Below, piece after piece: positions 10,173 through 19,035 of a DNA stretch of 60,000 nt; the first letter of the stretch is position 1, and each line of letters starts with the position of its first letter. The stretch lies in contig CM060733.1 in assembly GCA_030704615.1 (NCBI GenBank), forward strand, positions 63,986,001-64,046,000. Reading direction: 5' to 3'. A program made the position numbers and the translations under genes. The notes below the pieces were generated by a model. It made no database searches. It had not been told where the DNA came from and worked only from the letters and a program-made list of their open reading frames with translations. The DNA comes from Takakia lepidozioides. Taxonomy: Eukaryota; Streptophyta; Takakiopsida; Takakiales; Takakiaceae.

Positions 10173-11193
10173 TGGGGCAGGATGAGGCCTTGTCATTGAC
10201 TGAGCAGGAAGGGGGTACTGTTCAAGAGGTTGCAGCATAGCAACCACGGGACGCGTCCTCTACCTCTAAGCCCACTGGACTTAAGGTTGCAGTTACGGAG
10301 GACAATTGGGAGCCTGATATTGGACCCATTGTCACCGGAGGAGAGAGACGACGTATACGGCGGTTCCTGAGGGCTTATAGGAATTGCTTTGCCTTCAGTT
10401 TGAAGGACTTGGGAGCACTGAAGGGTCAAGAGATCCGTATTGAGTTGGCCACTGACACGCCAATCTTTCGGAGACCCTATAGATACAGTGACATGGAGAG
10501 GTCTTTGATTCAGATGAGGACTCAAGATCTCTGGGAGGCAGGTTTGGTGGAGCTCTCTGGTGGAGAGTATGCTTCAGCCACAGTGATGCCAGCTAAGAAG
10601 GATGTCTATGGCAATTGGACGGAGAGACGTATGTGCGGTGATTACCGGCCTGTAAATCGTCAGACCAAGTCCGATAGGTATGCCATGCCAACACCAGAGG
10701 AGATCTTTGATGCCATTGGGCATTCCAAGGTCTTTAGCACGTTGGATTTACGATCCGGATATCACCAGTTGCCGATCAAGGAGGCGGATAAGCAAAAGAC
10801 GGCATTCTGGGGGATCAATGAGCACGGGAAGGATTGCCTATACCAGTGGCGGTTCTTACCATTTGGGCTTAAAAACGCTCCGCTGAGTTTCAAAGAGTCA
10901 TGGACAGGATTCTAGCAGGGGTGGAGTTTGCTCGGTGCTACATAGATGACATCATCATCTTTAGTGCTACGGTGGAGGAGCATGAGAGACACCTTCAGGG
11001 GGTATTTGAGCGCTTGAGGACGCAAGGATTGAAGTTACATCCGGGCAAGTGCAAGTTTTTCCACAACCAGATTGAGTATCTGGGTCACATGATATATCCT
11101 GGAGGATTGGGGGTACAACAGACTAAGGTAGAGTCCATTGCACAGGTTCCACGCCCCACGGATGTGAGCCGAGTTCGAGCTTTCATGGGTTAG
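10172..11193 (+). pseudogene. pol: Pol: reverse transcriptase
   Basis: The frame starts with an ATG at 10172 overlapping the methyltransferase stop, meets a TAG at 10238-10240, then stays open through the RT fingers and palm: RRPYRYSDMER, CGDYRPVNRQT, FSTLDLRSGYHQLPI (first catalytic Asp), FWGINEHGKDCLYQWRFLPFG and LKNAP. A base appears to be lost in the run at about 10880 (GCTCCGCTGAG where GCTCCCGCTGAG is expected for NAPAEF). One frame over, VMDRILAGVEF, CYIDDIIIFS (catalytic DD) and IEYLGHMI follow to 11193. All catalytic residues are present, so the enzyme is disabled only by the stop and the single-base loss. Confidence 0.92.
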
Positions 11194-11760
11194 CAAACTA
11201 TTACAGACGGTTTGTTAAGGGATTTAGTGCCATTGCAAAGGCTCTAACCAAGCTGACCAAGGTGGACCAGGAGTGGCAGTGGGAAGATGAGCAAGAACAA
11301 GCTTTTCAAGAGCTCAAGGCGAGGTTGACCTCGGCGCCCATCTTGAGACGACCTATCAGGGGGCGTCCTTTTCAGCTGCATACAGATTGGAGCATGCTGG
11401 GGCTTGGAGCGGTGCTCACACAGGTGGATGATGAGGGAAGAGAGTTCGTAGTGGCTTATGCTAGCCGCTCGAACAATGCTGCAGAGTCTAAGTATAGCTC
11501 ATATGAGGGAGAATGCTTAGCTGCAGTGTGGGCCGTGGCACACTTCAGGTGCTATCTATACGGCAATCTCTTCACCCTTGTCACGGATCACCAACCACTC
11601 AAGTGGTTGATGGAGTCAGACAAGCTTACGGGGAAGCTTGCACGGTGGGCACTCATCCTTCAAGAGTATGACTTTCAGGTGGTGCATCGACCGGGTTTGG
11701 TCAATCGAAATGCAGATGGGTTGAGTCGCAATCCATGCACGAGCCAGCAGGATGACACTG
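11194..11760 (+). CDS. pol: Pol: RNase H
   Basis: The RT connection resumes one base out of phase near 11190 (ATGGGTTAGCAAAC where ATGGGTTTAGCAAAC is expected, giving GLANYYRRFVKGFSA). The RNase H domain follows: RPFQLHTDWSMLGLGAVL (first Asp), VVAYASRSNNAAESKYSSYEGECLAAV (Glu) and LYGNLFTLVTDHQPL (Asp). It ends at VHRPGLVNRNADGLSRNP (last Asp). These are the typical DEDD positions of Ty3/gypsy RNase H. It would remove the RNA template during cDNA synthesis. The frame is intact from 11194 into the integrase. Confidence 0.92.
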
Positions 11761-13194
11761 GAGCTCGGTGGCATGGTGAGACGGACGAGGAGATGGTGCC
11801 CGGATGGCATGCATCTGCATTTCTGTGTATCTTGGCAGCGGAAGGCCAGGTTGGACCTACAACAGGGATGACTGTAGATCAAGTGTCTGAGGACCCTGAG
11901 GCCAGCAATGAGCAGGGTGGCGCCAAAGATATACATGAGGATTCAGTTGTGTTGGACTACCTCCGCAGTGGAGACACGACAGCCACTATGACTGCCAAGG
12001 AGAGGGATCGGATCCTACAACGAGCCAAGAGGTTCAGGTGGGAGGGGACACACCTGCTTCGAGTGTGGGAGGATGGTCGAGTGAGGATTGTGCCTCACCC
12101 AACACAGCGGGCACGGTTAGTGCGGCATGCCCATGAGGAGTTGGGGCATTTTGGGGTGCGACGCACTCATAGTCTACTGCAAGGGCAGTATTGGTGGCGT
12201 GGTATGCACACAGAGGTGCAACAATTTGTGGCTAGGTGCATGGTGTGTGACAGGGTGCGTGCTTCATTCAACGCCCCTACTCCACAATTGCACCCTCTTC
12301 CGATCATGGGATTGGGCTACAGGTGGAGTCTTGACTTCGCAGGGCCGTTGCCACTGACCATGCGCCACAACAAGTACGTGTTGGTGATGGTGGAGCACTT
12401 CTCCAAGTGGATTGAATTGGTTCCATTGCCTGATAAGGCTAGTGAGGGAGCTGCGTATGCATTCCTGGATTGTGTGCTTAGCCGATTCGGTGCTCCAGCT
12501 GAGGTACTCACGGACCAAGGGAGAGAGTTCTTGGGGGAGTTTCAGGCTTTGTGTGACAAGGCCTTGATAGACCACCGCACCACTTCCGGGATCATCCTGA
12601 AGCCGATGGCTTGGCAGAGAGAGTTGTTCAGACAGTAAAGAGGGGTTTGCGCAAGTATGGCTTGCAGAAGGGACACCTAGGGATTGGGACCTTCAATTAT
12701 CCTGGTTAGCCATGGGCTACAGGTTCAGCAAGCAAGCATCACTTGCCTCCTTCTCACCATACTTTCTTCTCTTTGGCCGAGAGCCGGATTTGCCTACATC
12801 CATTCGCAGAGAAGCTGCTACAGTTCTTAACCTTGACGATCCGGACGTGTGGGCACGTGCATGTGAGCAGCGTGCAGAGTTGTTCAAGAGAGTCATGCCC
12901 ATGGCTTTCGAGAACCTTGCCATTGCACAACACCGTGATACGTTGAGGTATGCTACCATACGTGGTGGGGGCTATCGTCCTGGGGTTCGGAGATTCAACC
13001 CTGGTGACTATGTCTATCTGCAGCAGACTGCTCCTACGACCCTGGATGTGACTGCAGGACGTGTTATTTTGAGGGTTCGAGAGGTCTTGCCCTCAGGCGT
13101 CTTGGTCTTGGAGGGTCGGGATGGCATAACTTGGAAGGACCATGTGCGTAATTGTGCGCCATGTCACCTTCCGAATGTCGATGGCAGGATTGAC
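11761..13194 (+). pseudogene. pol: Pol: integrase
   Basis: An acidic linker leads into an HHCC zinc domain (RHAHEELGHFG … ARCMVCDRV, about 12120-12255) and the DDE core: WSLDFAGPLP (D), VLTDQGREFLG (D), and the catalytic Glu in GLAERVVQ (about 12610, now out of frame). Compared with the homologous fragment at 22860-23678, one base is missing near 12587 and one near 12680: the matching stretches are 817 and 819 bases. Beyond the core comes the usual SPYFLLFGREPDLP segment and a barrel-like C-terminal region (FNPGDYVYLQQTAPTTLDVTAGRVILRVREVL). It would insert cDNA into chromosomal DNA. There is no chromodomain; a PHD finger takes that position. Confidence 0.9.
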
Positions 13195-13371
13195 CCAAAC
13201 CTGGCAGTGGTATCTGCAGGTTTGAGGTGCATGTTGTGTGGGTCTGCTAAAGGGGCAGCCACCATGCTGGTGTGCGATCAATGCTCTAGAGGTTGGCATA
13301 TGGGATGCTTGACTCCACCTCTTGAGATGGTTCCGGATGGGGATTGGTTATGTCCACATTGCATTGGATAG
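13195..13371 (+). CDS. Integrase C-terminal PHD finger
   Basis: Same frame as the integrase C-terminus (12712-13371). The cysteines and histidine follow the C4-H-C3 pattern of a PHD zinc finger: CMLC, LVCDQC, WHMGC and WLCPHC, with the typical PPLEMVPDGDWLCP stretch before the last pair. PHD fingers of this class read histone H3 tails (methylated or unmodified Lys4) in chromatin proteins. At the end of an integrase such a domain would be placed like the chromodomain of chromoviruses and could direct integration (inference). The stop is TAG at 13369-13371; the same frame stays open about 50 further codons (WEWIQPWKANKKRKAQ…), so the ancestral protein may have been longer. Confidence 0.9.
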   Translation, partial: PNLAVVSAGLRCMLCGSAKGAATMLVCDQCSRGWHMGCLTPPLEMVPDGDWLCPHCIG

Positions 13372-13629
13372 TGGGAGTGGATACAACCATGGAAGGCTAA
13401 CAAGAAACGCAAGGCCCAGCTACTAGGAGACCTTGAACACACGAGGTCCTGGCTCAAGTTCACAGATTGCAAGATGACGACTAACGATGGGGCTACTCTT
13501 GTACCCGGCCTCTTGGTCTATAGAGTTTGAGTACAATAGGGACAGTGATAGAGGACTTAGTACGGCTGTGGCTATTACATCTTGTAGCTATCTGGAGGTA
13601 GAGGGACCTATCCACCAGCTAGGGGGGCG
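13372..13629 (+). other. Gypsy 3' untranslated segment and possible polypurine tract
   Basis: There is no ORF of its own, apart from the basic read-through extension behind the PHD stop (to about 13530). It ends in AGCTAGGGGGGCG (13617-13629), a purine-rich run that could prime plus-strand synthesis and lies directly before the 87-bp repeat. Confidence 0.4.
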
Positions 13630-13716
13630 ATTGTGGCAGACTACTTTATTGTGCATATATGTGTGGTGTGGTTTGGACAGCGATGTAGTTGTGTAGCGAT
13701 ATGTATGCGCACGACA
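13630..13716 (+). repeat. 87-bp direct repeat, copy 1, just before the 3' LTR
   Basis: The 87 bases starting ATTGTGGCAGAC and ending CGCACGACA recur, apparently without change, at 14079-14165, where they form the end of the right LTR. This copy follows a purine-rich AGGGGGGCG stretch (possible polypurine tract) and is joined through GC to the TGTC of the LTR, giving the perfect palindrome GACAGCTGTC. That is the layout expected of an LTR-LTR junction. Confidence 0.8.
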
Positions 13717-13718
13717 GC

Positions 13719-14165
13719 TGTCAAGTTAAATAAGCACAGTGTGAAAACAGCTAGAATAAAACTAGTTATTTGTAGTTAACACTTGGATTTAGGTCAAGTG
13801 TTAAATCAGGTGTCAAGTTTAGTTTGACACCTGGTCCGTCTTATCTTCACGAGAGCGGCAGTCGCGCGGCTCATCTTTCTCGAGTTGAGCCTGCGCGACC
13901 GAGCTCCTGTGTGCGTTTAGATCTGAGTTTACTCATGATGGGAGTGTAGGTTGTTGTGGGGTGGAGTCCCCATAGCTTGGGGTGCCCCTGGCTCGACTAT
14001 TGTTTTAAAGAGTGATGATTTTGGATTTCACATTGTTTCTTGTGTGGAGAGCAGTGTCATTTGTTAGCTTTCTTATCTATTGTGGCAGACTACTTTATTG
14101 TGCATATATGTGTGGTGTGGTTTGGACAGCGATGTAGTTGTGTAGCGATATGTATGCGCACGACA
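13719..14165 (+). repeat. 3' LTR (TGTC…GACA, 447 bp)
   Basis: This is the most complete LTR. It comprises the 359-bp section shared with 2360-2718, one base, and the 87-bp section (14079-14165) that is also present at 13630-13716. It has TG…CA ends extended to a 4-bp inverted repeat TGTC/GACA and is followed by the TTGT duplication. Confidence 0.8.
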
Positions 14166-14169
14166 TTGT
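14166..14169. repeat. Target-site duplication of the gypsy, right copy (TTGT)
   Basis: This matches 2356-2359. Four bases is at the short end for Ty3/gypsy elements, which usually duplicate 5 bp. The LINE reading frame argues for 4 here. Confidence 0.7.
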
Positions 14170-16388
14170 AGAGTTTCGACGGCAGGGTTGAAGTTGCTGC
14201 TTTCCTCTTGAGTCGAGGTGTTTGCTGATTCCTCCTGAGAATCCAAGGAATTGCTTGGGGATCCGAATAGCTTGTTCCTGTTGATGTGCTCCCTGGTTCT
14301 TTGCATTTCCATTCTGTAATTGTCGTGGTCAACCTCGGAATCCAGGTGAGCTTCAAGCAGCTGAAATCCACTGACCAATGTGTCCTGATTACGGATTTGC
14401 AATTTATGGCTTCCTCCCGGAGCAGACAAACCATTCTTGGTAAGTCGAAATTGCCTCTATTGGTGGCGGTGCAGAGTAGATTTCTGTATCCTCTACAAGG
14501 GCAAGAATATGGGTTGAAGGCTTGACACTTAGCCCTGGGTGTTCCTCCAAATATGCTCCCCACGAGATTTTTGTAAATGGTGATAGCGAATAGTGGGGCT
14601 ACGACTTGTGGAAGAATTCCTGAATTTTGTATTTGAACAAAATCTGGGAGGGTTTGATTGTAGGAAATGTTTGATGTATGCAGTAGTAATCCAAAGTAAT
14701 TCCACACATTCGAAATCATCTGATGTGATTAGAATAGCTGGGGGTATACTTTTCCGGAATATGAGAGGAGTGACGCAGGAAGCCTTTGGTGTTTCAACCA
14801 TCTCCAATGCTGAGCAACCCTTGAGATCCAGGTGAGGGAATGAGCAGGTTTGGAGACTAGCGTTGGCAAAGGTGGAGTTGCATGCGATGCCGGTGGTAAT
14901 TTTAGGAAAGGAGTTGCTGGTTGGAAGTGTCAATCTGACTGATCTCAGCTGCTGTCCATCCTGTACCTTTGCCTTCCCTTTTGAGGTAGCCACCAGTTGT
15001 TGTTGTGCATTCTGCTTTGCCTTCCCCTTGGAAATTATACCCTCCGTTTGATGATGAGCCAATAATTCTGCCTGCATAGGATCCCTGCTGCTGTCTCCTT
15101 TGGTAGTATTATGTTTCTGAGTTGCCGAGGATCGTTGGGAACCTTTTGAAGGGCCTGGGCAGCTTGAGCGTTTGGTGGAAGCATGGAGCCTACGGTGGGG
15201 TTGCTCATTTCCTGCCTTTGATTCGCAGCCGCTGTTGAGGGTACCCCCTGTGCTGCCGCTGAAGGTTGAGGGGCACAAAAGGCTGATGTCTCTTGCGTTT
15301 GGCTGTGGGGCAGTCGATTTTAAAGTGGCCAAGTTGGCCACAGTTGAAGCAGGCTGCATAGGCAGTGTCTTCTATGAACTGAATCGTGAAATAATTACCA
15401 TCCTCATCTATTGGCAATTTCACAAATTGCAGCAGAACATCCTCATCTGGCATCATCAACACAAACTTGGCACATCTTGTCCATGGAGGCGTGATGCAAT
15501 AGTCACTGATCTCCATGCTGGGTCCTGCCTTAAGATTTGTGTACACATTTGGGGATCAAATACTGCCAAACACCCAAGGTATGATCCAAAATGATTCGCA
15601 ATGTCCGCCAGGTTGACCAGATATTGATCTCGGATGTAAGGAACAGAGACAATGCGTGGGCCCCAAAGTTTACCATTCCTGTTTCCCATCTTGGATGACC
15701 AAGGGAATATGTTAACATTGTATCCCTTTGTGTGAGGGTTGAAAAGCAAGGCCTGGTTTGCTGCTTCTTGGGTTTCAAAAAGGATTGAAAAGAAACCTCG
15801 ACCCTTTTCATGGCAAAACTATTGACGCAGTTCTGCAGGGCCGCCAAGATGTTTGATGGCCCAGTCTCTAACAATAGCTCTATCCACTTTTGTCCCTGGA
15901 AAGTGAATGAGGATGCCAGACTCCTCCATGGTTGTAACTCTTTTTTGTAAATCTGGGATGTTCATATTGATCATTGGGTAGTCCCTGTCCAAATCATCTT
16001 GATTGAGAATGTTTTCTTCCACCCATTCGGCTGGTGGAGTTTCCGAAATGGGTGGGTTTGAGCAGTTTGGAACAGTTTGAGGTGAATCCACCTTGGGGAA
16101 TTTAAGGAAGGGTTGGGGAGGAGAGAGGATTGAAGTGGAAAGGAGGGGGGGGGGGGGGGGGGGTCTTACAGACCCGTTGGTCGTAGCAATCCTGGAACGC
16201 TCTTGATGTGCGAGGTAGAAGCCTGTCCCAGATGAGAGGTTGGCTCTTCTCTGTCCATTTTGGAAACCCCGTCGAGCCTCCATTGATTCCCTGCTGCGAA
16301 ACTGGTTGTTCCCAGGAGCCATTGCAATAATCAAACTAGGAAGAATACCGTAGCACTGGAAAAAAACCACTGATGAAATGGGGTCCAA
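14170..16388 (-). pseudogene. LINE ORF1, N-terminal part with DUF4283-like domain and zinc knuckle
   Basis: Consecutive overlapping reading frames from 16388 down to 14170 make up one broken ORF1. The N-terminus is low-complexity with a polyproline tract encoded by a long C run (plus-strand G run at about 16145-16163). Next comes a DUF4283-like region (IVRDWAIKHLGG…WGPRIVSVPY…), then a CX2CX4HX4C zinc knuckle (CFNCGQLGHFKIDC, near 15.32 kb), then basic and Ser/Gln-rich sequence up to the insertion site. At least three frame changes (about 15.83, 15.55 and 15.3 kb) disable it. ORF1 proteins of plant LINEs bind element RNA. The start at 16388 is the first plausible in-frame codon and is uncertain. 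Confidence 0.75.
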
Positions 16389-16739
16389 AGAACTAATGCG
16401 AGGAATAGGGAAGAAAAGCTGGGAAGGTCTCTGAGAAGGCGACCTCCTTCCAGATTAGGGATGATGCATGTAACTGTGCGAGCGATGAAAGGACGAGGGT
16501 TGACAAGATTTACAGCTGAAGGAACTATTTGTGGAAAAAAATAATGAAAAAACTTAAACAGCATGTCAATGGAAATCTGTGCATGGGGGGAGATGCATAA
16601 TGTGATCTACAGTGGCCACGGGGCTGAGCAGGGCCTAAAACAAGCTCCAAAAAGGACGAGATGACCGTTGGGTGTCGTCTCGCAGCTCCGCCATCGGCCC
16701 GCTCCCCCTCAAAAATAATTCTTATTAAAAAAAACTGAA

Positions 16740-16980
16740 AAATTGGGAAGCCGGAAGTCTGTGCCGACTTCTCATATAATATAATATTTAAAAGTCTGTG
16801 CCGACTCAAAATATAATATAAAACTGAAAATTAGGAAGCCGGAAGTCTGTGTCGACTTCTCAAATAATAATAATAATTCGGAAAATAGGCAGCCCCAAGT
16901 CTGTGCGGACTTCTCCAAAAAAAAAAAAAACGGAAAGTAGGCAACCGGAAGTCTGTGTCGACTTCTCAAAAAAAAGGTAC
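16740..16980. repeat. Array of five short inverted repeats (GAAGTC…GACTTC)
   Basis: The unit GAAGTCTGTGYCGACTTC occurs at 16754-16771, 16842-16859 and 16948-16965, with imperfect copies at 16791-16806 and 16896-16913. Each is a 6-bp inverted repeat around a 6-base loop. The units are separated by AT-rich or A-rich stretches with a recurring GGAAAATAGGCA-like segment, spacing 37-88 bases. They sit just upstream of the LINE ORF1 (minus strand), and might be 5' UTR promoter monomers or a separate satellite. Confidence 0.75.
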
Positions 16981-17393
16981 CGACGCCCAAAAATATGGGG
17001 AATTCCCGAACCTAGCTTTGCATCCGAACCTAACCTGATTGTTCTATGATGAGGGAAAATCGTGCACTTGTAAAACTGAAAAACAGGTTCGGATGGTCGA
17101 AAACCTTGAAATATTTGTAGAAATATGTGAAAAATATTCTGTTTTGGGGTTCTGCTCATGCTTTTTGGTGCTCACTGCTCATAGAAAAACAACCCCCCTG
17201 CAAATAAAGGAATTCAACTGGTAACAGAGACAGGTGAATTTTCGTTACCATACGGGCATGAGCTCCAGCAATCCCGCTGCGGCCACAATGTGATAGCTTC
17301 CCCATGCGTGCCCGTGCGTCCTTCATCGCGCTGGACTTAGCATTGCCACCGAGGGACCCCCAGTACTCAACGAGGGATTCCCAGACACGGGGT

Positions 17394-18110
17394 TCAATAG
17401 CCAGGGGCCGTTCTCCTATTTTCTCCTAAATATCCTTTAATCTTCTGCGTTCGCCTTTCATTATCTTCCCTATCTGTTTCAGAACGTACTCCACCTTGAC
17501 GGGGATTAGAGTGTACTCGTATGCGCAGTCGATGCTGTCCAAAACAGTCGTCATAGCTGACTTGTCTTGTTGGTTGATGTGTTGCACACTCGTACCTCAA
17601 CGCCAATGACCGCAAATCCCGCTGCCAATGGTCTTTGTCGGCGCAGCCTGCATCGATTTGCCCGTTGTCCAGTACCTCCACCTTGTGCATTTTCATCCCA
17701 TCCGCCACCCTGGCAGCTCCTTCTCCTTCCCACGCCCGTTGAATTTGACGGCGTTCCTTTCTGAGCTGCAAAGCACGGTTGGTGGTGTCGTACATTTCAG
17801 GCTCCTTTGCCTTTCCTGCAGGGGGGGATGACCACGTTCCGCTGGGGGGAGGGGCGTATGAAGGAGTGCGAGGCGGCGCCTACTGGGTTGTGCCCTCGTC
17901 TGCAGCCTCGAGCCACTGCCATTGACCTCGACGAGGTGGTGGAGCCCATGGTGCAGTTTGCGAGGACCACCCGCCAGCAGGGGGTTGCCAGGGCTGTGGA
18001 TTGTACGGTGGTGCCTGTGTGCAACTGGCTGGAAACCCCTGTGTGTACGATGGGGGGGCTGTTGGGTAGGCGGTCGAGTCTCCCAAGGTGGCAACCCAGG
18101 TGCCGCAGTT
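17394..18110 (-). pseudogene. Unknown protein, part 3: Pro/Gln-rich tail and C-terminal module
   Basis: Three overlapping frames between 18110 and 17394 alternate in coding-like character. The first is Pro/Tyr/Gln-rich (APPSYTQGFP…). The last, opening near 17795, has a well-formed module: LQLRKERRQIQRAWEGEG…KVEVLDNGQIDAGCADKDHWQRDLRSLALRYE. I have an impression of having seen this module in plant and algal predicted proteins of repetitive families but cannot name it. Frame changes near 18.09 and 17.8 kb make it a pseudogene unless introns are involved. Confidence 0.45.
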
Positions 18111-18252
18111 CGGTCTGCAATGGCTGGCGCTCCCGGAGCCTGCCTCTGCGAGCACGCCCAACAAAAGAGGTCCTTCAGTGCTGCAAACCCAAAAAAACCC
18201 TACAAACCCTACAGACTGTTGCTGCAAACAATACCCTACAAAGCCTACAAAC

Positions 18253-18885
18253 TCATGCGGTCCAAAAAACCCTGCAAACAAACCAATCTTGCCCTGACAA
18301 AGCATTTACATTCCCTGCAGTGACAAACAAAACAAGGAAGAAAGTGGGTAAAGCGTTCACGTCATCCATCTTCCCTTGTGGAGACCTGTCAATATTCTTG
18401 CCCATATCAACAAGAAAATCCCACAAACTTTCTTTTCCTTCAAAATCCCCCCTCCTATGTGCATCAACAATATCACGACAAAATTTGAGAACATCTCCTC
18501 TTTCAATTGCCTCAATCCCAGACTCCTTCAAACTCCTACATCGCACAGACAAGGATGCCACTTTGGTCCTGGCCTCCCACAATTTGAACCTCAACTGCCT
18601 CAACTCTTGTCTGTTTTTGTAAACTTGTTTGACAATCTCCGCATTTGCAAGATATGACAACTTTATTCCCTTGCCAGTATCTCTCTCCCCTCTACATTCC
18701 ATGGCACCTCTTTCTCTATATACCCTCATTTTGAAGTCATTTTCCAAGGGAATGGAAGAACATGCTGAACATCTCAAGTTTGGAAATGGCTCCCCATCCA
18801 ATGACACTCTAAAACAATCCGCGTGCCGAAACGTACCAACAACCTTATGCTCTTGATTGTTTAGAGTGATGGTTGCATTTGTCAA
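18253..18885 (-). pseudogene. Unknown protein, part 2: helical segment
   Basis: An open stretch of about 210 codons follows part 1 after a stop and frame change between 19036 and 18885. It begins in LTNATITLNNQEHKVVG and continues with a CxxC pair (RCSACSSIP), then a predicted helical, charged region (EIVKQVYKNRQELRQLRFKLWEARTKV) and a well-formed WDFLVDMGKNI motif. The family is not recognised. The region before it (about 18886-19030) also reads sensibly in neighbouring frames (GGKKWYVESL), so it was once continuous with part 1. The reading ends at a stop inside a simple TAGGGTTT-like repetitive stretch (18.18-18.29 kb). Confidence 0.5.
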
Positions 18886-19035
18886 CGACTCGACATACCA
18901 CTTCTTTCCTCCCTTGCTATCTTGAAGGAATGGTTTCAGACTTATTCTCTGCTAGTTGTACTCCCACCATTCATCCCATAGGCCCCAACACAAACTGTCT
19001 CTTCTTTTGTTGCATTGGGACCTTTGCTGTAGTTG

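Larger units (their letters stand above)
2360..14165 (+). mobile_element. Ty3/gypsy retrotransposon encoding a DNA methyltransferase and a PHD finger
   Basis: Order on the plus strand: LTR-like repeat, long leader, a unique 249-codon ORF, gag with two zinc knuckles, then pol as protease, DNMT3-like cytosine methyltransferase, reverse transcriptase, RNase H, integrase and PHD finger, then the right LTR. RT-RNase H before integrase defines Ty3/gypsy. Termini are TGTC…GACA, flanked by TTGT. Frame changes in gag-pol (near 7.85, 8.4, 10.17, 10.88, 11.19, 12.59 and 12.68 kb) are all in the -1 sense, and two TAG codons interrupt pol. The terminal repeats differ at only two visible positions in about 359 bases, so insertion looks recent. 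A frame-intact relative of the integrase section sits at 22860-23678. Methyltransferase-bearing retrotransposons are documented in dinoflagellates and a charophyte alga; I infer this one is a land-plant counterpart. Confidence 0.93.
1..16560 (-). mobile_element. LINE (non-LTR retrotransposon) split by a gypsy insertion
   Basis: A plant-type LINE is read on the minus strand. ORF1 (nucleic-acid binding, zinc knuckle) starts near 16388, is interrupted at 14166/2359 by the gypsy element, and resumes to 1751. ORF2 (endonuclease then reverse transcriptase) runs from 1761 off the left edge. Removing the insertion together with one copy of the 4-bp target duplication restores an open ORF1 frame for dozens of codons, so these two parts are one element. 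It is inactive: ORF1 has frameshifts and ORF2 has a large endonuclease deletion. The 5' boundary is not defined; the array of short inverted repeats at 16.75-16.97 kb may belong to its 5' UTR. The 3' tail lies outside the window. Confidence 0.85.

Noticed and set aside
13195-13371. Zinc motif behind the integrase as a gag-type knuckle or RING finger
   Set aside because: The spacing C-X2-C … C-X2-C … H-X2-C … C-X2-C with a Trp two residues before the last Cys pair fits PHD; RING spacing (H in the fourth/fifth position pattern) does not.
13630-14165. LTR beginning at 13632 (TGTGGCAG) right after the purine tract
   Set aside because: Attractive because of the purine tract, but the outer ends of the insertion, confirmed by the healed LINE frame and the 4-bp duplication, are TGTC at 2360 and GACA at 14165. 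I keep the alternative in the finding on the permuted end.
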